Shown here piece by piece: positions 24,108-33,479 of a stretch of 64,000 nucleotides of DNA. Source of the stretch: Salirhabdus euzebyi. GTDB lineage: Bacteria > Bacillota > Bacilli > Bacillales > Alkalibacillaceae. The position numbers and the translations under genes were made by a program. Within the stretch, counting starts at the first letter, position 1. The number at the start of each line of letters is the position of its first letter. The notes beneath the pieces are model-generated. The model was not told where the DNA came from and ran no database searches. It saw nothing but the letters and a program-made list of their open reading frames with translations. The DNA lies in contig NZ_JACHGH010000004.1 in NCBI RefSeq assembly GCF_014207435.1, positions 248,001 through 312,000 of the forward strand, read 5' to 3'.

Positions 24108-24479
24108 GTGGAACTAGCATTAGGTGTCATTTTAATTTTTATGAGTATCGTACATATCATTTATGGGGAAAGAATGCAGGTAGATGTTTTAAAAAAGGTA
24201 ACCGACGATACGATTTTGATTGGTTCCTATCGGGTTATGTCACTTCAAGGTGGAATATTGTTATTTGCAATTGGTATTATTTATTTTCTTAGTTTCCTAG
24301 AATTAATTTCATTAACAGGGATAGCGGCTTATTTTCCAGTAGGTATTGTACTACTAAATGTGCTTTCTGTATTAATTGTAACCCTTACGAAGCATATGGA
24401 ATTATTGAAAGTAACCATTCCGCAGTTTGTTATTTTCGGAATCATTATCGCGTTACAAATTTTAGTCATTATTAACTAA
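24108..24479 (+). CDS. Small integral membrane protein, unknown function
   Basis: 123-residue hydrophobic protein with four predicted membrane segments (residues about 3-18, 44-65, 70-92, 100-121) and a short charged loop with ERMQVDVLKKVTDD. I do not recognise a named family. GTG 24108 is six bases after AGGAGG and is a better start than ATG 24102, which is inside the spacing. It is monocistronic and ends at a bidirectional terminator that separates it from the polysaccharide locus. Confidence 0.65.
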   Translation: MELALGVILIFMSIVHIIYGERMQVDVLKKVTDDTILIGSYRVMSLQGGILLFAIGIIYFLSFLELISLTGIAAYFPVGIVLLNVLSVLIVTLTKHMELLKVTIPQFVIFGIIIALQILVIIN

Positions 24480-24485
24480 ACTATC

Positions 24486-24529
24486 GTGTTGAAAAAGGGA
24501 ACTAGTTAAAGATAGTTCCCTTTTTCAAC
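24486..24529. terminator. Bidirectional intrinsic terminator
   Basis: GTTGAAAAAGGGAACTA / TAGTTCCCTTTTTCAAC, 17-bp stem with an 8-base loop, T-runs on both strands within the stem arms. Confidence 0.85.
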
Positions 24530-24557
24530 CTAGTCCTCCGTTAAAGATAGCATTCTA

Positions 24558-25226
24558 TTAAATTTGCATCGTCTCTCTCACCACAATGAAAGGTTCCGCA
24601 GCCATCATTCCTACGACCGAACCCCATTTTTTTGCACTTGCATCGATTGCCTCTATGGACCGTGGATGTGGAAATGCATGTTCTTCTGTTTTGTACGCTT
24701 CCAATGCCTTTTTCTTTATCTCTAATGTAGTTGTAATATCTACAAAACTATTTGGTTTAAATATCTCGTCAGCCAAAAAAATGCCCCATTCGGTAGACGA
24801 GAGCACTTCATAACTTAGCACTTTTATTTTATTTCGTTTCCCTTTCGGTCGAAGAACAACTTGCATTGCCTCCGTTACAACTCGATGTTCTTTATTTACA
24901 TCTCCCCAATAATGGGTATATACCATATCAGGATCTACTTTTTCTACTACTTTTTCGAGGTCAGCAATTAGTTCCCGGTGCATAATAGTATCCAATTTCG
25001 TGGCGTGATAGCCGAGAAAAATAGAATTATCCACTCCTAATATTTCGTGTGCTTTTAATGTGTCCTTCCTTTTTTCAACTAAATATGTTTCGCTTTTTCT
25101 TTCTGGGTCAGCCTCTGCCACGGTACAAACCGTTATATGATCACCATTTCGAGCGTGGAGTGCAAGTGTACCGCCAACACCCAACACCTCATCATCCGCA
25201 TGCGTTGCGATGACTAAAACATTCAT
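24558..25226 (-). CDS. PIG-L family N-deacetylase
   Basis: 222-residue zinc-dependent deacetylase of the PIG-L/LmbE family, which removes N-acetyl groups from GlcNAc-type sugars. The zinc motif is THADDEVLGVGG (residues 9-20, variant of HPDDE), and HYWGDVNKEHR carries the third ligand. ATG 25226 overlaps the stop of the sugar transferase-formyltransferase gene as ATGA, so both are translated together. Coupled to a formyltransferase, it could expose the amine that is then formylated. Confidence 0.88.
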   Translation of the reverse strand: MNVLVIATHADDEVLGVGGTLALHARNGDHITVCTVAEADPERKSETYLVEKRKDTLKAHEILGVDNSIFLGYHATKLDTIMHRELIADLEKVVEKVDPDMVYTHYWGDVNKEHRVVTEAMQVVLRPKGKRNKIKVLSYEVLSSTEWGIFLADEIFKPNSFVDITTTLEIKKKALEAYKTEEHAFPHPRSIEAIDASAKKWGSVVGMMAAEPFIVVRETMQI

Positions 25227-26758
25227 CCCTTTCCCTCCAAACATTTCCCATTATGTGATTGCACAAATGTTGCTATTTCATCTTTATTCTCCTTGCTATA
25301 AAGCGATTTTTTATACTCGAACTCCGTAATTTTTAGGCAATAGTCCCGGGTGGCAATAATCAACTCATCATGAACAAGTGATAAAATTTTACCCGACTTT
25401 TCTTTAGCCTTTAGTTTCAAGCCAGTAACTTCCTCCGCTCTCCAAATGGTAAGCTTTTCCCCTTCTAGATAGGAAAACGCCCCTGGAAAAGGTCTTGAAA
25501 TACCTCTAATAAAGTTATAGATTCGGTGTGACGAGTCATCCCACTGAATGAAACCATCCTCAGGAGTCCTTCTCCACGTATACGTCGCTAAACCTTCGTC
25601 CTGCTCAATAAAACAGTTTCTATTAAGGAGAAGCTTTTGATAGGCTTCTACAACTAGTTCTTTAACCGGTTCGGAAATGTTTTGGAGTACATCATCTATA
25701 TAATCATCTTTATCCATTGTAAAGGTCTTTTGGTGCAAAATTGGTCCGTCATCAATTCCTTCGCGCATTTTAAAAAGTGTCAATTTGCTTTCTGTTTTCC
25801 CATCAATTAACAGCCAGTTTAATGGCGCTCCACCTCGTCTAAGAGGTAAGGGTGTTGGATGAAAACCGACACAACCAATTGGAGTATATTGTAGTACGTC
25901 TTTCCGAATTATTTTTGGCCAACTGATCGCAAAAATAGCGTCCGGTTGATAGTTTTGTAGCAAATGGATAATATCATTATTACTATCCACCTCGTAGTAT
26001 GGAATTCCATTTGCGTGAGCTAAATCTTTTAGATTACCTTTTCGTTCAGAATCCGTTGGGGCATTACCAACTTTTCTTAAGGAAGCGCATACTTTTATTG
26101 GTATTTCAGCATTTATTAAAGCTTCTAAAGCGGAATAAGATGTTTTTGTAGCACCTAAAAACATGAGGTTTATCTTATTCTGCTTTTTTTTCTGCCCGGT
26201 TCTTAAAAACTTCTGTTCACCGAGTAAAATGACAAGTATTGTTTTACTAATGATTTTCATATCAAGAAAAAAAGAATACTCCTCCATATAACGTAAGTCA
26301 TACTCTATTCTCTCATCCCAAGTCAGCAAACGATTCCCATTAATTTGAGCTAACCCCGTTAAGCCCGGCTTCATCGTTAACCTCTTAAACTGATTCCCTA
26401 CATATTGATCGACCTGGTTTTGTATCGTTGGTCTGGGTCCTACGATACTCATGTCACCTTTTAATACATTAAACAATTGTGGAACTTCATCTAGTTTGGT
26501 TCGCCTAATGAAGGATCCAATTTTCGTTATTCGTTCCTCATCTTTAGAAAAATCAAATTCCTTTTCTATTCTTTTATCTGTATACATGGAACGTAACTTA
26601 TATAGCATAAAACGACGGGCATGCTGTCCAACTCGTTCCTGTTTGAATAGAATTTGTCCTCGACTTTCTAGTTTAATCAGTATGCTAAGCAGTAGAAGAA
26701 AAGGTAAGAAAAGGATAATGCCTATGCAAGAAACAAGAATATCAAATAATCTTTTCAT
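25223..26758 (-). CDS. Bifunctional sugar-1-phosphate transferase / sugar N-formyltransferase fusion
   Basis: 511-residue fusion. Residues about 1-195 are a bacterial sugar transferase (WcaJ/PglC-like) that loads the first sugar phosphate on undecaprenyl phosphate: N-terminal membrane hairpin, YKLRSM, RRTKLDEVPQLFNVLKGDMSIVGPRP and PGLTGLAQ. After a basic linker, residues about 200-510 are a formyl-THF-dependent transferase like the ArnA/Fmt N-terminal domain, with GFHPTPLPLRRGGAPLNW and GIDDGPIL. The catalytic His and Asp are kept; the Asn of NxH is Gly here, as in some polysaccharide-locus formyltransferases. ATG 26758 is preferred. It is divergent from the main locus and coupled to PIG-L. 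Confidence 0.85.
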   Translation of the reverse strand: MKRLFDILVSCIGIILFLPFLLLLSILIKLESRGQILFKQERVGQHARRFMLYKLRSMYTDKRIEKEFDFSKDEERITKIGSFIRRTKLDEVPQLFNVLKGDMSIVGPRPTIQNQVDQYVGNQFKRLTMKPGLTGLAQINGNRLLTWDERIEYDLRYMEEYSFFLDMKIISKTILVILLGEQKFLRTGQKKKQNKINLMFLGATKTSYSALEALINAEIPIKVCASLRKVGNAPTDSERKGNLKDLAHANGIPYYEVDSNNDIIHLLQNYQPDAIFAISWPKIIRKDVLQYTPIGCVGFHPTPLPLRRGGAPLNWLLIDGKTESKLTLFKMREGIDDGPILHQKTFTMDKDDYIDDVLQNISEPVKELVVEAYQKLLLNRNCFIEQDEGLATYTWRRTPEDGFIQWDDSSHRIYNFIRGISRPFPGAFSYLEGEKLTIWRAEEVTGLKLKAKEKSGKILSLVHDELIIATRDYCLKITEFEYKKSLYSKENKDEIATFVQSHNGKCLEGKG

Positions 26759-26933
26759 GATGATCACCAATTTGCCTTCCTTGAATTTCGTTTAATTAAT
26801 TGCACACTAAAACTATATTCTTCTTCTCCTACATTCGTAACTTGATTAGCCTAAAAACGTTTGGCATTTTATCTTTCCTTGAATAAGGTAGTAGTACTGT
26901 TAGGGAATATGGGGTCATAAAGGAGGAGATGAC

Positions 26934-27884
26934 TTGAATGCGAAAGAAAAATATAGAGAATTATGCAAAAATGAACCAACGATACCAATCTTTGCAAAGG
27001 ATTGGTGGTTAGACGCACTAGTGGGTGAAGAAAAATGGGATGTAGCATTAATTGAAAAAAGTGGGGGAATTGTTGCTAGCTTACCTTATGTAATAAAAAA
27101 AAGAGGATTCATTTTTAAGGTGTTAACTATTCCTGTGCTCACTCCATTTCTAAATGTTTGGATTCGTCAAAACGGTGAAAAATATGAAAAAAAACTATCC
27201 AATGAAATGGAGTTATATAGCGCATTAATTGATAAACTTCCTGATTATGATCACTTTCAAACGTCATTTCACCATTCCTTTACGAACTGGCTTCCTTTTT
27301 ACTGGAAAGGATTTAAACAATCAACTAGTTATACGTATGTCATAGAAGATTTATCAGATCTGGATAAGGTTTATGCTAATTGTAAAAAAAGGTGTAGAAA
27401 TAGCATAAGAAAAGCAGAGAAATTAGTGGACGTTTATACAGAGAATGATATTGAAAAATTTTTTGATATAAACAAAAAATCATTCGATCGTCAAGGTGTC
27501 CAGATGTCTTATGATCTAGAATATTTAAAGAGACTTGATGATGCTTGTAAGAAGCATGATTGTCGCAAAATTTTTTTTGCAGAGGATGCTGAAGGTCAAA
27601 TTCATTCGGCTTTGTATATCGTATGGGATGAGACAACAGTATATCTTTTAATGTCAGGGAGTGATCCCAAGTTACGTAATAGTCAGGCAAAGACGTTATT
27701 AACGTGGGAAGCAATTAAGTTTACTTCACAGATGAACAAACAATTTGATTTTGAAGGAAGTATGATGGTGGGGGCTGAGAGCTTTAACCGTTCTTTCGGA
27801 GCAGTTCAAAAACCATATTTCAACATTTCTAAAACAAACTCATTCCTCATTAAGTTTAGAAATTTTATAGTAGATGATTTGTAA
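26934..27884 (+). CDS. FemAB-like GNAT-fold transferase 1
   Basis: 316-residue protein with the double-GNAT layout of the FemAB/BioF2-like acyltransferases (PF13480-like). Recognisable segments are KRCRNSIRKAEKL near 151-163 and the second-domain QIHSALYIVWDETTVYLLMSGSDP, followed by FDFEGSMM. The start is TTG 26934 after AGGAGGAGATGAC. It opens the main plus-strand polysaccharide operon and overlaps the flippase gene (TAATG). Likely it adds an amino acid or acyl group to a sugar amine. It is the first of two such proteins here. Confidence 0.75.
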   Translation: MNAKEKYRELCKNEPTIPIFAKDWWLDALVGEEKWDVALIEKSGGIVASLPYVIKKRGFIFKVLTIPVLTPFLNVWIRQNGEKYEKKLSNEMELYSALIDKLPDYDHFQTSFHHSFTNWLPFYWKGFKQSTSYTYVIEDLSDLDKVYANCKKRCRNSIRKAEKLVDVYTENDIEKFFDINKKSFDRQGVQMSYDLEYLKRLDDACKKHDCRKIFFAEDAEGQIHSALYIVWDETTVYLLMSGSDPKLRNSQAKTLLTWEAIKFTSQMNKQFDFEGSMMVGAESFNRSFGAVQKPYFNISKTNSFLIKFRNFIVDDL

Positions 27885-29371
27885 TGAACAAACGTAAGAA
27901 GCTATTACTAGAAAAGAGAAAGCTTGAGAAGGAGCTACGCTACCGGAGAAAGCAAAAGTTATTGCTTCTACAAAAAAAAGAATTAAAACGACAGCTTATT
28001 CAAAGGAAAAAGGAAAAAGAAAAGCAGCTACAGACTCAGTTACAGGAACCTAACATTACAAAGCCAAAAGAACTATTCATTAAGCTAAAACAGATTTGGA
28101 ATAACAGTCAGTTTTTAAGTAAAGTGATTGTTATAGCTGGCGGAACAGCCGCAGCACAAGGCTTGCAAGTAGTTTTTTCGCCTGTCTTAACGAGGCTATA
28201 CAGTCCAGACGATTTTGGGTTATTAACTATTTTTATTTCTATCGTAGCAATCTGTTCTAAGATTGTTGATTTTAGGTATTCGTTAGCTATTCCACTCCCG
28301 AAAAAAGACGATAAGGCATTAAATATTTTGACTTTGTCCCTTTCGCTAATCCTATTCATCACTCTTTTTATTACTTTTGTGTTATGGATGGTAGGTGAGC
28401 TTCTATTTTCGATGCTTCAAGCAGAAGAACTAACAAGCTATATATGGGTAATTGGACTAAGCATATTCGGAATTGGCATTTATCAAACCCTTAACCAATA
28501 TGCAATACGGCAACAGGCTTATGTCATGATGACCATGACAAAAATGAATCAAAGTGTTGTTCAGATTGCTGTTCAATTAATTTGTGGGTTTTTAAAAATA
28601 GGAAATATAGGCTTATTACTAGGTGATGCTCTTGGCAGGATGAGTGGAAGTGGGTTGTTCGCTTCTTTAATTTGGAGAAAACATAAACAAGATTTTCACA
28701 AAATAAAACCGAAAAAAATGTGGGAAGTAGCAAGAGAATATCGTAGGTTTCCACTTTTTTCTACTTGGTCCGCCCTCCTAAATGGAGCATCTCTTCAAAT
28801 TACCCCATTAATTATTGCGATGAACTATGGGACTGCTGTTGCTGGTCTATGGGCACTTGGTCAACGAGTAGTCGGTGGTCCAATGGGATTAATAGGGACG
28901 GCTGTTGCACAAGTATTTTTAGGGGAAGGCTCCAAATTTGCGAGAGAACACCCAAAAAGGTATCAGTCATTATTTTATCGTACTGCGAAAAATCTATTTT
29001 TAGTAGGCTTAATTCCAACGATTGTTATTATCATTAGTGGGCCATGGTTGTTCCAACTTGTGTTTGGGGATCAATGGATGGAAGCAGGTAAATATGTGCA
29101 ACTATTAGCACTTATGTATCTTGCACAATTAACGATGTCTCCATTATCGTCTACACTCGACGTTTTACAAAAGCAGGATTGGGAACTTGTATGGGATATC
29201 GTTCGAGTCATTTTTGTAGTTTCGGGACTTTTACTGGCATCCTTCTTAAACCTACCGCCTATTTATGCTGTCCTTTTTTACGCGATTGTGATGCTCGTAG
29301 CGTATGTTGTTTTATTTTTTCTATGTACCATTGCCATTAAACAATTTATAAAAAATCAGTCTAGGCGATAG
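27884..29371 (+). CDS. Oligosaccharide flippase (Wzx-like) with basic N-terminal coiled coil
   Basis: 495-residue MATE/Wzx-type exporter that moves lipid-linked repeat units across the membrane. From about residue 80 there are about twelve membrane segments, starting VIVIAGGTAAAQGLQVVFSPVLTRLYSPDDFG, a standard Wzx opening. The first 60 residues are unusual: almost entirely Lys, Arg, Leu, Gln and Glu in heptad-like order, a likely cytoplasmic coiled coil. The ATG overlaps the preceding stop as TAATG. Confidence 0.88.
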   Translation: MNKRKKLLLEKRKLEKELRYRRKQKLLLLQKKELKRQLIQRKKEKEKQLQTQLQEPNITKPKELFIKLKQIWNNSQFLSKVIVIAGGTAAAQGLQVVFSPVLTRLYSPDDFGLLTIFISIVAICSKIVDFRYSLAIPLPKKDDKALNILTLSLSLILFITLFITFVLWMVGELLFSMLQAEELTSYIWVIGLSIFGIGIYQTLNQYAIRQQAYVMMTMTKMNQSVVQIAVQLICGFLKIGNIGLLLGDALGRMSGSGLFASLIWRKHKQDFHKIKPKKMWEVAREYRRFPLFSTWSALLNGASLQITPLIIAMNYGTAVAGLWALGQRVVGGPMGLIGTAVAQVFLGEGSKFAREHPKRYQSLFYRTAKNLFLVGLIPTIVIIISGPWLFQLVFGDQWMEAGKYVQLLALMYLAQLTMSPLSSTLDVLQKQDWELVWDIVRVIFVVSGLLLASFLNLPPIYAVLFYAIVMLVAYVVLFFLCTIAIKQFIKNQSRR

Positions 29372-29491
29372 CTTATTAAATTCATAAGTTACCGCCTATT
29401 CGTATGGAAGAAGAACCTATAGACAAGCACCATCTCAATCGAGGTTTACTATATATATTTAGTAGCAATCTTTCGGAAATGGGGAATTGGT

Positions 29492-30229
29492 ATGTCGGAA
29501 GAATCAAAAGAGTTAGATTTAAAATTTCTTTTTAGAATTTTATATAAATGGAAATTTTTTATTATGGGAGTCGTTGTGAGTAGTTGTTTGTTTGCTGTCC
29601 TTATTTGTTATTGGTTTCTTACACCAATATATGAGACTAGTGCAAAGCTTTATGTTACTACAGCGGAGGAAGCTGAAGATGTGGATTTAGATTCCATTGA
29701 ATTAAGTGTACAACTAATGAACACTTATAAAGAAATGATCAAGACGACAGTAGTGTTAGAAAAAGTTTTAGAAGAACTTCCTGAATATGATTTAACGGTC
29801 AAAGAATTAAAAGAGAACATTGAAATAACGATTGTTAGTGAAACACCCCTTATGAATATTAAAGTACAAGATCAATCGATACAAAGAGCAGAACAAATCG
29901 TTAATCAATTACTGGAAGTTGTAAAGGTGGAAATTCCAAACATCTCCAAGTTTAATCACATTGTCGTTTTAGAAAGCCCTCAAGAGCGTAATTTTGATAT
30001 CGCACCTGTATTTCCAAACTATTTTTTCATTGTCATTATCATGTTTATCTTGTCTTTTTTTATTACATTTGGGAGTTTAACGTTCAAGGAAATAATGGGA
30101 GACAAAATCAAAACGGAAGATGAACTGAAGAGGGAGTATGGATTAGAAAATTTAGCAATCATCCCAAGATGTAGAAAAAAAGACGTTATGAATAGTGCCT
30201 TAAAAGAAGAATGGGGGGATAAAGAATGA
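29492..30229 (+). CDS. Wzz/YveK-type polysaccharide chain-length and kinase-activating protein
   Basis: 245-residue membrane protein of the Wzz/CapA family: short cytoplasmic start, membrane segment at about 20-42, extracytoplasmic domain with repeated helical segments (TYKEMIKTTVVLEKVLEEL), second membrane segment near 177-198 (YFFIVIIMFILSFFITFGSL). It activates and anchors the BY-kinase encoded next, with which it overlaps in ATGA. Preceded by 120 bp of non-coding DNA, which could hold its promoter. Confidence 0.85.
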   Translation: MSEESKELDLKFLFRILYKWKFFIMGVVVSSCLFAVLICYWFLTPIYETSAKLYVTTAEEAEDVDLDSIELSVQLMNTYKEMIKTTVVLEKVLEELPEYDLTVKELKENIEITIVSETPLMNIKVQDQSIQRAEQIVNQLLEVVKVEIPNISKFNHIVVLESPQERNFDIAPVFPNYFFIVIIMFILSFFITFGSLTFKEIMGDKIKTEDELKREYGLENLAIIPRCRKKDVMNSALKEEWGDKE

Positions 30230-31122
30230 GCGATAGACCACTAATCTCTGACTTTAAAACTTCATCTGATATGATGCAAGCGTACAGCAAGCTTTTTGGT
30301 AGTTTGAAAAACCAAAAAGGGTATGATCAATCAAAGACTATTGTTATTACTTCCGCTAATGCTAGAGAGGGAAAGACGACAATTGCAACCAATTTAGCTT
30401 TGATGTATGCAATGACGCAAAAAAAAGTGTTACTTATTGACGCTAATTTGGAAGCTCCAATGTTACATGATGTGTTTGGCCTCCCAAATGATCAAGGACT
30501 TATGAACCTACTAGAAAAAGAGACATCTGTAGGTTTCTCTACTTTTATAAAAGATACATCTTATGAAGGCGTATCTATACTCACATCTGGTTCAAAACAA
30601 TATTCATTAATGAAAACGTTGCAATTGCTTTCATCAGAGAATTTTCAGCTCCTTATGAATAACGTGCTGTCCACCTATGACTTAGTTCTTATTGATGGTC
30701 CATCTGCCGAATACGGCCTTGAGTTAGAGGTACTATCATCTGTAGCGGATGGTGTCCTTCTCGTTGTGGAATACGGGAAAGTGAAGAAAAAGAGACTGCA
30801 GACAGTTGTTTCCCAGTTGAAAGAAAATAAACCTCCCATTATTGGTACCGTTATGAATAAGTTTATAGAAGGAGATTTTTACATTTTCAGCTTGATTGGG
30901 GAAAAGCTTTCTATTAGCACGAGACCGAAAAAAGGAACAAAGAAAAATAGATTAAAAGCATTATTTTCAAAATCTAAAGCTAAAAAGGTAATCGAAACGC
31001 CAACCGACCATGGGGACGACGAAAACGAGGAACCAAAACGAGGTGATGTTAGGGATGAAGAATCAGTAGAGTCCCTCGAAGACCTTCTTGAAGGTACTAA
31101 TCAAACAGAAGAAGAAAAATAG
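30226..31122 (+). CDS. CpsD/CapB-type tyrosine kinase-like ATPase, atypical C-terminus
   Basis: 298-residue MinD-like ATPase of the bacterial tyrosine kinase family. The P-loop is ANAREGKTT (residues 43-51), Walker A' is VLLIDANLEAPML, and Walker B is LVLIDGPS. BY-kinases normally end in a tyrosine cluster that is autophosphorylated. Here the last 70 residues hold no tyrosine and instead are basic (KKGTKKNRLKALFSKSK) then strongly acidic. Thus it may act without the usual autophosphorylation, or phosphorylate other proteins. Translation is coupled to the Wzz partner; a terminator follows. Confidence 0.82.
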   Translation: MSDRPLISDFKTSSDMMQAYSKLFGSLKNQKGYDQSKTIVITSANAREGKTTIATNLALMYAMTQKKVLLIDANLEAPMLHDVFGLPNDQGLMNLLEKETSVGFSTFIKDTSYEGVSILTSGSKQYSLMKTLQLLSSENFQLLMNNVLSTYDLVLIDGPSAEYGLELEVLSSVADGVLLVVEYGKVKKKRLQTVVSQLKENKPPIIGTVMNKFIEGDFYIFSLIGEKLSISTRPKKGTKKNRLKALFSKSKAKKVIETPTDHGDDENEEPKRGDVRDEESVESLEDLLEGTNQTEEEK

Positions 31123-31123
31123 G

Positions 31124-31159
31124 AAAAAAACCGTCATTACATATGGCGGTTTTTTCCGT
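31124..31159 (+). terminator. Intrinsic terminator after the BY-kinase gene
   Basis: AAAAAACCGTCA / TGGCGGTTTTTT stem around TTACATA, ending in T-run. Confidence 0.85.
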
Positions 31160-31260
31160 AAAGTTAAGAAAATGTCTCTTGGGCCGCCTAATACTAGCCC
31201 GATGAGGCACACCTTTTTATTCTACTCAATAAACTAAACGTGAAAGAAAGGAGTAGGATA

Positions 31261-32313
31261 ATGCTTAACTTTGCCATAGTAGGTTGTGGGCATGTTGCCA
31301 AGAAACATGTGCAAGCAATCAATAATTCAGAAGGGGCAAGATTATATGCCTTATGTGATGCAAATGCGAATCAGTTACAACAGTTTGGTTCTACGTATGA
31401 TATTAAACATTTGTTTACGAGCTTTGAAAAGTTATTGGACCAACAGGAAATTGATATTATCAGCATTTGTACCCCAAGTGGAACACATAGGAAACTAGCT
31501 ATTCAAGCTGCTAATGCAAAAAAACATATTGTGTTAGAAAAACCAATGGCATTAACACTGACAGATGCGGATGCAATTTTAAAAGCCTGTGATGAAAACG
31601 ATGTAAAGCTAACCGTTGTACATCCGAATCGATTCCGTCCGGCCGTCGTTGCCTTAAAACAAGCCATACAAGAAAATAAGTTCGGTACGATTAGTTATGT
31701 CAATGCAACGTTGCGTTGGAATCGAAATCAAGCTTATTATGATCAGGCAAGTTGGAGAGGAACGAAAGAACAGGATGGCGGAGTTCTCATGAATCAGGCA
31801 ATTCATAATTTAGATTTACTTCTTTGGCTAATTGGGGACGTAGAGCAAGTGCAAGCCTATATGGACACAAGAATTAGGAATATAGAAGCAGAGGATGTTG
31901 CAACAGCAATTCTCCGCTTTAAAGATGGCATGTTAGGGGTTATTGAAGCAACATCTACCATTTACCCAAAAAATCTAGAGGAATCAATTAGTATATTTGG
32001 TGAGACTGGTAGCGCGGAAATCGGTGGACCTACTGCTAATTGGATAAAGCATTGGGTGTTCGACCATGAAACAGAAGCAGAAACGGAAAAAATCATGGGC
32101 AAAGTGGAGAATGATCCGTTCGGCATACCAGGTCATCAGATGATTATTCAAGATATGATAAAAGCTGTAGAGCAGGATCGGGCGCCTATCGTAACAGGGG
32201 AGGATGGCAGAAATGCCTTAGCATTAGTCCTAGCAATCTATCATGCTGCAGAGCAAAATAGCCCATATGAACTGCAATGGAAGGGAGAGGAAAAGGAAGA
32301 TGGAAACGACTAA
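31261..32313 (+). CDS. wlbA: Gfo/Idh/MocA oxidoreductase, WlbA/WbpB-like
   Basis: 350-residue NAD-dependent oxidoreductase. The Rossmann start is FAIVGCGHVAKKHVQAI, followed by EKPMALT (catalytic Lys region) and HPNRFRPAVVALKQAI, which closely follow WlbA/WbpB enzymes. Those oxidise the 3-hydroxyl of UDP-GlcNAc uronic acid. ATG 31261 follows GAAAGGAGTAGG. The next gene is the matching 3-aminotransferase, and a UDP-sugar dehydrogenase and an acetyltransferase domain are in the same locus. This supports UDP-2,3-diacetamido-uronic acid synthesis. Confidence 0.85.
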   Translation: MLNFAIVGCGHVAKKHVQAINNSEGARLYALCDANANQLQQFGSTYDIKHLFTSFEKLLDQQEIDIISICTPSGTHRKLAIQAANAKKHIVLEKPMALTLTDADAILKACDENDVKLTVVHPNRFRPAVVALKQAIQENKFGTISYVNATLRWNRNQAYYDQASWRGTKEQDGGVLMNQAIHNLDLLLWLIGDVEQVQAYMDTRIRNIEAEDVATAILRFKDGMLGVIEATSTIYPKNLEESISIFGETGSAEIGGPTANWIKHWVFDHETEAETEKIMGKVENDPFGIPGHQMIIQDMIKAVEQDRAPIVTGEDGRNALALVLAIYHAAEQNSPYELQWKGEEKEDGND

Positions 32314-33406
32314 TATTCCATTAATGAGTACAGCCAGGCAGTACGAGGAATTAAAAGAGGAAATAAATGCCGAAATGATGCAAGTGTTAGAGAGTGGACA
32401 ATACATTATGGGTCCAAAAGTGCAGGAGTTTGAAAAAGCAATAGCAGATTACTGTGAAGTGGAGGAAGCAATCGGTGTTGCTAATGGAACAGATGCGTTA
32501 TTACTTACGTTAGAGGCACTTGGGATCGGTGCGGGTGACCAAGTAATTACGACTACTTTTTCCTTCTTTGCTACAGCAGAAGTAATTTCCAAACTGGGAG
32601 CAAGACCTGTTTTTGTAGATATCGATCCAGACACGTATAATCTAGACGTTTCTCAGATAGAAAAATGTATAACAAATAAAACAAAAGCAATAATTCCTGT
32701 GCATTTGTTTGGACAGCCCGCAGAAATGGATTCCATCATGCAAATAGCAAAAAAACACAATCTGTACGTCATAGAAGATGCGTGCCAAGCAATCGGCTCC
32801 ACCTATAAAGATAAAAAGATAGGGAGTATAGGAGATGCGGCTTGTTTTTCTTTTTTCCCTACAAAAAATTTGGGTGGTTTTGGTGACGGTGGAATGATTA
32901 CAACCAATAACGCAGACCTTGCCAAAGATTTAAAAACACTGCGAGTTCATGGAAGTACCAAGAAATATTTTCATTCGGTTATTGGTTATAATAGTCGATT
33001 AGATCCTATTCAAGCAGCAGCCTTACAAGTAAAACTAGCTTATATAGATCAATACAATGAGAAACGCCGCGAGATAGCTGCTAAATATAACGAAGCTTTT
33101 AAAGATCTACCAATCCAACTACCAGTTGAATTAGAACAGGTGAAATCTGTTTACCACCTTTACATTGTTCAAACGGATAAAAGAAAGGCATTAATGGAGC
33201 ATTTGTCTGAACAGAACATTCAATCAGGGGTTTACTATCCTTTGCCTTTACATTTACAAGAGGTTTACAAAAAGTTGAAATACAGAAAAGGAAGTTTGCC
33301 AGTAGCGGAACTAGCAGCAGAGAGAACAATGGCTTTGCCGTTGTTCCCAGAATTAACAGAGGCAGAACAGCAGCACATCATTACTGTTGTGAAAGATTTC
33401 TTTTAG
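32300..33406 (+). CDS. wlbC: DegT/DnrJ/EryC1 sugar aminotransferase, WlbC/WbpE-like
   Basis: 368-residue PLP enzyme that transaminates a 3-keto sugar nucleotide. The PLP Lys lies in SFFPTKNLGGFGDGG. Other landmarks are GVANGTDALLLTLEALGIGAGDQVITTTFSFFATAE and VIEDACQAIGSTYKDKKIGSIGDAACFSF. ATG 32300 lies inside the end of the wlbA-like gene, after GGGAGAGG, and fits the family N-terminus (IPLMSTARQYEEL). It forms a two-gene unit bounded by terminators at 31159 and 33434. Confidence 0.88.
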   Translation: METTNIPLMSTARQYEELKEEINAEMMQVLESGQYIMGPKVQEFEKAIADYCEVEEAIGVANGTDALLLTLEALGIGAGDQVITTTFSFFATAEVISKLGARPVFVDIDPDTYNLDVSQIEKCITNKTKAIIPVHLFGQPAEMDSIMQIAKKHNLYVIEDACQAIGSTYKDKKIGSIGDAACFSFFPTKNLGGFGDGGMITTNNADLAKDLKTLRVHGSTKKYFHSVIGYNSRLDPIQAAALQVKLAYIDQYNEKRREIAAKYNEAFKDLPIQLPVELEQVKSVYHLYIVQTDKRKALMEHLSEQNIQSGVYYPLPLHLQEVYKKLKYRKGSLPVAELAAERTMALPLFPELTEAEQQHIITVVKDFF

Positions 33407-33434
33407 AAGAACCATCACTGATGGTTCTTCTTTT
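33405..33434 (+). terminator. Intrinsic terminator of the wlbA-wlbC unit
   Basis: GAAGAACCATCA / TGATGGTTCTTC stem with a tiny loop, followed by TTTT. Confidence 0.88.
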
Positions 33435-33479
33435 ACATTCAGGCACTTTTCACTGTTATTACTGTATTTCAGTTGATAG

